Below are positions 5,825 to 8,649 of a stretch of DNA of 8,649 bases, one piece after another. Both the position numbers and the translations under genes were made by a program. How positions within the stretch are numbered: the stretch's first letter is position 1; every line of letters begins with the position of its first letter. Source of the stretch: Candidatus Falkowiibacteriota bacterium (GTDB lineage: Bacteria > Patescibacteriota > Patescibacteriia > Patescibacteriales > UBA12075); the NCBI GenBank assembly GCA_030600505.1, contig JAUVLY010000030.1, positions 1 to 8,649 on the forward strand, in the 5' to 3' direction. The notes below the pieces were generated by a model. That model had not been told where the DNA came from and made no database searches. It was given only the letters and a program-made list of their open reading frames with translations.

Positions 5825-6601
5825 ATGGGCAACAAAAAAGAAACTATTTTAATTATTGAAGATGAGCAGCTACTTCTGGATGTTTTATCCAGAAGAATGG
5901 AAAAAGAAAATTATAATGTCTTAACGGCGGTTGACGGCGAAGACGGGATAAATAAAATTATCAAAGATAAGCCGGACATGGTTTTATTGGATATGGTTTT
6001 GCCCAAGCTTGACGGCTATGATGTTTTGCAGGAGATAAAAGAGAAAGGCCTTGATATTCCGGTTATCATTGTTTCAAATTCCGGCCAGCCGGTTGATATT
6101 AAAAAATGTTTTGAATTGGGGGCGCTTGATTATCTTATCAAAACAGAGTTTGAGCCGGAAGAAGTAGTGGAAAAAGTAAATTATTATTTTTTGGTTAAGC
6201 GGAGCAAGCTTTGCGATAAACCGGGCGTTAAAAAAATAATGCTTGTAGAGGACGATAAATTTTTGCGTGATCTATGCGTCAAAAAGTTGATACAGGAAGG
6301 GTTTTGCGTGGAAGTCGCGCTTGAAGGCGCGGAGGGCTTCCGCAAAATAGCGCAAAAAAAGCCGGATTTGGTTTTATTGGATGTTGTTATGCCCGGCATG
6401 AACGGGTTCGCGGTTTTGGAAAAGATACGGGCGCACGAGGACAAGGCAGTAGCCAAAACCCCGGTTATTATGCTGTCAAATCTGGGCCAGGATTCTGATG
6501 TTGAGAAAGCCAATGAATTGGGAGCCAGCGACTATATGATAAAAGCCAATTTCAGCACTGACGACATTGTAGAAAAAATAAGAAATTATCTGGGAAAGTA
6601 A
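5825..6601 (+). CDS. Tandem double-receiver response regulator without output domain
   Basis: The 258 residues are two CheY-like receiver domains joined by a short linker. REC1 (about 6-124) has acidic pair E12/D13, phospho-acceptor D56 (VLLDMVLP), S84 and K106. REC2 (about 136-256) has E142/D143/D144, D186 (VLLDVVMP), S218 and K240. Both sites look complete, so both could be phosphorylated. The two domains share VLLD.V.P and SN.GQ motifs and may have arisen by duplication. No DNA-binding, cyclase or other effector domain follows, so it may act as a phosphate relay or through protein contacts, as known for stand-alone receivers. Being the nearest downstream gene, it is the natural partner of the kinase at 3815-5713 (inference). 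The start ATG has no Shine-Dalgarno. A strong terminator begins 20 bases after the stop. Confidence 0.93.
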   Translation: MGNKKETILIIEDEQLLLDVLSRRMEKENYNVLTAVDGEDGINKIIKDKPDMVLLDMVLPKLDGYDVLQEIKEKGLDIPVIIVSNSGQPVDIKKCFELGALDYLIKTEFEPEEVVEKVNYYFLVKRSKLCDKPGVKKIMLVEDDKFLRDLCVKKLIQEGFCVEVALEGAEGFRKIAQKKPDLVLLDVVMPGMNGFAVLEKIRAHEDKAVAKTPVIMLSNLGQDSDVEKANELGASDYMIKANFSTDDIVEKIRNYLGK

Positions 6602-6620
6602 TAATATTAAGGTAAAATAA

Positions 6621-6652
6621 AAAAAGCCATAACGTTCTCGTTATGGCTTTTT
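6621..6652 (+). terminator. Rho-independent terminator, likely bidirectional
   Basis: A perfect 14-bp stem, AAAAAGCCATAACG (6621-6634) and CGTTATGGCTTTTT (6639-6652), closes a TTCT loop. The A tract on one side and T tract on the other would allow termination on both strands. It ends the sensory cluster and insulates the next promoter. Confidence 0.92.
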
Positions 6653-6704
6653 GGCTGAAAGATGTTACAATTGCAGCAATTAGGGTTACCTTTTGGCTGA
6701 AAGA
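6649..6704 (+). repeat. 14-bp direct repeat TTTTGGCTGAAAGA (6649-6662 and 6691-6704)
   Basis: Two exact copies lie 42 bases apart. The first overlaps the right arm of the terminator and the second contains the -35-like TTGGCT of the following promoter. It could be a local duplication or a regulator site; the sequence does not decide. Confidence 0.6.
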
Positions 6705-6721
6705 AACGAATATGGTATAAT
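6693..6721 (+). promoter_or_regulatory. Strong extended -10 promoter before leader copy 2
   Basis: TTGGCT (6693-6698), a 17-base spacer and TATAAT (6716-6721) preceded by TGG. Bases 6707-6721 are identical to the promoter at 1440-1454. The expected transcript start near 6728 places the 55-bp element (6732-6786) at the very 5' end of the mRNA. Confidence 0.8.
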
Positions 6722-6731
6722 AAAAGCAATT

Positions 6732-6786
6732 AATGTTATTTTTGCTAGCGCAAAAAGCCGCACTACAAATGCGGCACATGCGAATT
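6732..6786 (+). repeat. Duplicated 55-bp leader element, copy 2
   Basis: This copy is 53/55 identical to 654-708. Hairpin B here is fully Watson-Crick: GCCGCA (6757-6762) with TGCGGC (6770-6775), extended by CGCA (6749-6752) and TGCG (6779-6782). Hairpin A pairs TTTTTGC with GCAAAAA (6739-6756). It begins about 4 bases after the predicted transcript start and ends 15 bases before the ATG at 6802. The micro-ORF of copy 1 is here open through into the downstream gene, because the intervening bases differ. Confidence 0.8.
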
Positions 6787-6801
6787 GTTAATATCAATGT
6801 T

Positions 6802-7407
6802 ATGAAGGGGAGCCGATCGCTACTTAAAAAGATATTGCTGATAGATATTGTTATTGTTGTCTATATTATTTTAACCAGTTCAATCATTGATTACCGCTCA
6901 GAGGCGAAAGTGACTGATATATTTATTGATTCGGTTATTGAGTGGAGCGAAAAACAGCATGGAGAGACCAGACAGGTGATTGAGCGGGAAACCAAATTAA
7001 GCGTGGAGCCGGACGAAGAGCTATTTTCAAGACTGCAGGGCAAGATCCTTTTGCAGGTGGAATCGGCCGGCGAAGCCTGGTGGCTGAATCCGGATGATAA
7101 AAAGCGGTATTTCCTAGGGCGCCCCAGCGATACTTGGCGGATAATACAAGACAAAGGAATAAAGATCGCCGGCGATGAATTAATCCAGTATTTATATTTT
7201 GACAAATCTTTCCCCAGTATTATGGCCGGCAGATTTATAATAAACGAAGAGGATTTAATGGAGGTTTATTATGTATTACCGGAAACCTTGTATGGAATCA
7301 AGCTTAGCGTAGCCCAGGAGGCTTGGCAGGCAATAAAAGAGCAAGGCTTGGGTATTAGCAATGAGGACATTAGAAAAATTCAGGTTGGACAGATAGAATC
7401 TAAATAG
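6802..7407 (+). CDS. Membrane-anchored protein with LLQVE..WWLNP..KRYFLGRP repeats
   Basis: From ATG 6802 the product is 201 residues: a basic N-terminus, one membrane helix (about 10-30, ILLIDIVIVVYIILTSSII), a charged stalk, then two related modules. The first (about 77-130) reads GKILLQVESAGEAWWLNP, DDKKRYFLGRPSDTW, IIQDKGIKI. The second (about 137-196) is more diverged and closes with AWQAIKEQGLGISNEDIRKIQVG. This module is one I recall as widespread in CPR exported proteins, often in tandem, function unknown. An in-frame ATG at 6733 would add 23 residues, but they are encoded by the repeated leader element, so 6802 is preferred; neither start has a Shine-Dalgarno. It has its own promoter and follows a terminator, so it is transcribed apart from the sensory genes. 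Outward display is inferred. Confidence 0.85.
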   Translation: MKGSRSLLKKILLIDIVIVVYIILTSSIIDYRSEAKVTDIFIDSVIEWSEKQHGETRQVIERETKLSVEPDEELFSRLQGKILLQVESAGEAWWLNPDDKKRYFLGRPSDTWRIIQDKGIKIAGDELIQYLYFDKSFPSIMAGRFIINEEDLMEVYYVLPETLYGIKLSVAQEAWQAIKEQGLGISNEDIRKIQVGQIESK

Positions 7408-7420
7408 AAATAACACATTT

Positions 7421-7508
7421 GTCATTGCGAGGCCGAAGGCCGTGGCAATCCCGTGAAAGGAGCAATTATCACGAGATTGCCACTCCCGCTTCGCGGGATC
7501 GCAATGAC
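7421..7508. repeat. MITE-like palindromic element with cloverleaf fold
   Basis: Terminal inverted repeats GTCATTGCGA (7421-7430) and TCGCAATGAC (7499-7508) are perfect. Three hairpins lie between them: GGCC-GAA-GGCC (7431-7441), GGCAATCCCGTG (7444-7455) with CACGAGATTGCC (7470-7481, 11 of 12 paired), and CCCGC-TTC-GCGGG (7485-7497). The GTCATTGCGAGG start and the GCAATC/GATTGC arms match a class of dispersed palindromes I have seen in many unrelated bacteria. No transposase is present and no clear target duplication is seen. It lies between two genes and touches the possible start region of the second. Confidence 0.8.
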
Positions 7509-7518
7509 AGTAAGAAAT

Positions 7519-8028
7519 ATGACGAATAAAAAAAGCCATAAAAAGAATTATAGCGTAAAAAGGGTGGGCGGGCATCTGCACAAGGTAATTCCAATCGCGG
7601 ATGAGGCCGGCAAGGTCCTTCATTACGCGATCAAGCCTTTGATGGTAGAATTGCGGGCGCGCGATTTGATGCAGATAGTCGTTGGTTCGGTTCTTTTGGC
7701 CATTCCGGTCGGGTTTACCGAAGAGGTTTGGCGTCTGGGGCAAGAGTTAAGTAGTGTTAGTATTTTTTGGTTCGCCTTATTCTCGCTTACTTTTATCGCC
7801 GTTTTTGTGTATTCAAATTTATACCACAATCATTTGAAAGGCTATGAATTTGAGTATATTAAGCGGGTTTTGGCCGTGTATATTATATCGCTAACCGTGG
7901 TGGGCATTTTTATGACCCTGATCGGCAAATGCCCCTGGGGCATTGATACGGCGGTAGCTATTAAGCGAATAATAATTGTGGCTTTTCCGGCATCAATGAG
8001 TGCGACGCTCAGTGATATGGTTAAATAG
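7519..8028 (+). CDS. DUF2391-like integral membrane protein
   Basis: From ATG 7519 the product is 169 residues. A basic N-terminal tail (KKSHKKNYSVKR) is followed by at least four hydrophobic segments: LMQIVVGSVLLAIPVGFTEEVW, VSIFWFALFSLTFIAVFVY, VLAVYIISLTVVGIFMTLIG, and a C-terminal IIIVAFPASMSATLSDMV. The AIPVGFTEEVWRLG and AFPASMSATLSD stretches resemble the putative integral membrane family DUF2391/TIGR02587, whose function is unknown; I recall longer members, so this is a compact one. The frame is open back to a GTG at 7453, but those codons, and the ATG at 7504, lie inside the palindromic element, so 7519 is the more credible start. No clear promoter or Shine-Dalgarno is visible. It may be co-transcribed with the gene ending at 7407, in which case the palindrome would fold in the shared mRNA. 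Confidence 0.8.
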   Translation: MTNKKSHKKNYSVKRVGGHLHKVIPIADEAGKVLHYAIKPLMVELRARDLMQIVVGSVLLAIPVGFTEEVWRLGQELSSVSIFWFALFSLTFIAVFVYSNLYHNHLKGYEFEYIKRVLAVYIISLTVVGIFMTLIGKCPWGIDTAVAIKRIIIVAFPASMSATLSDMVK

Positions 8029-8062
8029 TTACGAATTACTAATCATTACGAATTTACGAATT
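8029..8062 (+). repeat. Three direct copies of TTACGAATT
   Basis: Exact copies occur at 8029-8037, 8046-8054 and 8054-8062, right after the stop codon at 8028. They are too short and irregular for a CRISPR array; this is probably a simple intergenic repeat. Confidence 0.55.
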
Positions 8063-8101
8063 CACATAAACTCAAGAAACGATATTAATAGAAAGCAGAC
8101 C

Positions 8102-8123
8102 GCCTAGGCCTAAAGACCTAGGC
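8102..8123 (+). other. Hairpin GCCTAGG/CCTAGGC
   Basis: Arms at 8102-8108 and 8117-8123 pair perfectly over 7 bp with an 8-base loop. No T tract follows, so it is not a standard terminator. A second, imperfect hairpin (8140-8146 with 8151-8157, one mismatch, loop TAAA) lies just downstream. Confidence 0.45.
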
Positions 8124-8178
8124 TAGATATTTATAATTAAGCACGCTAAAGCGCGCTGGATATTAATAATATTTTTTT

Positions 8179-8200
8179 AGCCCGCTTTAGCGGGCTTTTA
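8179..8200 (+). terminator. Rho-independent terminator of the plus-strand DUF2391-like gene
   Basis: AGCCCGC (8179-8185) pairs with GCGGGCT (8190-8196) around TTTA, followed by TTTTATAAA. It is the only plus-strand hairpin directly followed by Ts in the stretch after 8028. Confidence 0.75.
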
Positions 8201-8213
8201 TAAATAAAAATTA

Positions 8214-8235
8214 GCCTATGGGTTCACCCATAGGC
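8214..8235 (-). terminator. Terminator of the small minus-strand gene, containing its stop codon
   Basis: GCCTATGGG (8214-8222) and CCCATAGGC (8227-8235) form a perfect 9-bp stem with a TTCA loop. Read on the minus strand it is followed by TAATTTTTATTTAT. The minus-strand TGA (8226-8224) sits in the loop. Plus-strand reading also gives a short GGTTTT tail, so some termination of opposing transcription is possible. Confidence 0.75.
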
Positions 8236-8406
8236 GGTTTTAATCGGGACGAGGTTTTTATTTATTCGATCTTTATTATTTTCAATGCTAGTCCAGGCTA
8301 ATTTAGCTTGGTCTGCACGCCAATTTTTTGTATTACTAGGCTTAATAAAATAACGCCAGGCAAGGAAAGTGGTTAAAAATACTGGAATAATGATGTAAAT
8401 CGTCAT
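8224..8406 (-). CDS. Small single-pass membrane protein, possibly a truncated gene
   Basis: The 60-residue product (ATG at 8406-8404, TGA at 8226-8224) has an N-terminal hydrophobic helix (residues 2-17, TIYIIIPVFLTTFLAW) followed by a charged segment with KNWRADQAKLAWTSIE. It is supported by an extended -10 upstream and a well-formed terminator at its end. The NWRADQAKLAW..IENNKDRI stretch faintly recalls the beginning of DUF4105 (Lnb N-terminal) domains, which run well over 100 residues further, so this may be a remnant cut short near the terminator. That comparison is from memory and weak. It diverges from the gene starting at 8524. Function unknown. Confidence 0.55.
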   Translation of the reverse strand: MTIYIIIPVFLTTFLAWRYFIKPSNTKNWRADQAKLAWTSIENNKDRINKNLVPIKTAYG

Positions 8407-8427
8407 ATTTTGTGTTAATTATTATTA

Positions 8428-8436
8428 ATTATAGCA
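8428..8436 (-). promoter_or_regulatory. Minus-strand extended -10 before the small membrane protein
   Basis: On the minus strand the bases read TGCTATAAT, an extended -10 with a perfect hexamer, about 21 bases before the ATG at 8406. No good -35 lies at 16-18 bases, but an extended -10 may not need one. Confidence 0.6.
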
Positions 8437-8459
8437 AATATTCAGTAAAAATTCTGCTA

Positions 8460-8486
8460 TTGACAAAAACTGACATTTATGATAAT
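8460..8486 (+). promoter_or_regulatory. Plus-strand promoter candidate for the gene at 8524
   Basis: A perfect TTGACA (8460-8465) is followed after 15 bases by GATAAT (8481-8486). The spacing is short. The -10 lies within the left arm of the dyad at 8472-8528. Confidence 0.5.
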
Positions 8487-8528
8487 TTTATTAATTAATT
8501 TTAAATAAAATAAATTATCATTTATGTC
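8472..8528. promoter_or_regulatory. Imperfect inverted repeat spanning promoter and start codon
   Basis: GACATTTATGATAATTT (8472-8488) and AAATTATCATTTATGTC (8512-8528) are complementary at 15 of 17 positions, with an uninterrupted 10-bp core, around a 23-base AT-rich centre. The left arm covers the -10 and the right arm covers the ATG at 8524. It could be an operator for a dimeric repressor or an mRNA stem hiding the start. Confidence 0.45.
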
Positions 8529-8649
8529 TAATAATTTCTATTCTGTTGATTTTTTAAACATTAATAAAAGCAAAAAGCTATACGCCTGGGTCCATGGCCT
8601 TATTTTGGGTGTTTTTATTTTAAACTCGACCATGGCCGGGGTATTTATG
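8524..8649 (+). CDS. Unrecognised membrane or exported protein, 5' part only
   Basis: An open frame of 42 codons runs from ATG 8524 to the window edge. A polar N-terminus (SNNFYSVDFLNINKSKK) leads into a hydrophobic stretch (about residues 21-42, AWVHGLILGVFILNSTMAGVFM), which could be a membrane anchor or a late signal peptide. Support comes from the upstream promoter and dyad. I do not recognise the family, and too little is present to assign a role. Confidence 0.6.
   Translation, partial: MSNNFYSVDFLNINKSKKLYAWVHGLILGVFILNSTMAGVFM

Noticed and set aside
1482..6601. A new defence or conflict system
   Set aside because: All proteins here fit signal-transduction or envelope families; no nuclease, helicase, toxin or NTPase effector is visible.
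6552..6797. 81-codon minus-strand ORF
   Set aside because: It crosses the terminator, the promoter and the leader repeat and overlaps the double-receiver gene end; its composition reflects those elements.
6733..6801. Upstream in-frame ATG extending the repeat protein by 23 residues
   Set aside because: These codons lie in the duplicated leader element, whose other copy is followed by a stop and not by a protein; the membrane helix sits normally after ATG 6802.
7453..7518. GTG start (and ATG 7504) for the DUF2391-like gene
   Set aside because: The added residues are encoded inside the palindromic element, so they are probably not part of the original protein.
7276..7743. 155-codon minus-strand ORF
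   Set aside because: It runs antisense across two well-supported genes and the palindromic element, and shows no recognisable domain.
1..8649. UGA recoded as glycine, as in SR1/Gracilibacteria
   Set aside because: All confident genes use GGN for glycine and have no internal TGA in the frames read.

Overview
The window looks like a chromosomal fragment from a Patescibacteria (CPR) bacterium, probably the Parcubacteria side. This rests on family recognition, not a database search. The clues are AT-rich, SD-less translation starts, extended -10 promoters of the form TATGGTATAAT, and envelope proteins built from YIIENGKKR-type and LLQVE...WWLNP...KRYFLGRP-type repeats that I associate with CPR genomes. 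Others are a DUF2391-like membrane protein and a two-REC regulator with LSNLGQ/VSNSGQ motifs. TGA is not read as glycine in any of the confident genes, which argues against the SR1/Gracilibacteria code.

Layout. Positions 1-654 are the 3' end of an exported surface protein (FN3 domain plus a C-terminal beta-rich module). Positions 722-1330 encode a secreted protein with two YII..GKKR repeats, whose last codons lie inside a REP-like palindrome. After an AT-rich terminator-like hairpin and a strong promoter (1427-1454) comes a same-strand signalling cluster: a dCache receptor ending at its HAMP domain (1482-2789), a membrane-anchored PhnD-like binding protein (2831-3802), a HAMP-PAS histidine kinase (3815-5713), and a double-receiver protein (5825-6601) closed by a perfect terminator (6621-6652). 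A second strong promoter (about 6693-6721) then drives a membrane-anchored repeat protein (6802-7407). It is followed by a cloverleaf-forming palindromic repeat (7421-7508) and a DUF2391-like membrane protein (7519-8028). A cluster of hairpins fills 8102-8235. At the right end, a small minus-strand membrane protein (8224-8406) and a truncated plus-strand gene (8524 onward) diverge from a shared AT-rich control region.

How it fits together. The central cluster reads as one sensory pathway. The PhnD-like protein would bind a small anion outside the membrane and signal to the adjacent kinase. The kinase would pass phosphate to a DNA-binding-free two-receiver protein. The dCache-HAMP protein would be an accessory sensor with no output domain of its own. 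The ligand and the final output are not visible here.

The least expected structure is a 55-bp element present twice (654-708 and 6732-6786, 53/55 identical). Each copy sits 9-10 bases after an extended -10 motif and shortly before a gene for an anchored or secreted repeat protein. It can form two mutually exclusive hairpins and contains a micro-ORF, so it may be a duplicated promoter-leader cassette. I see no CRISPR array, transposase, tRNA, rRNA or recognised defence system.
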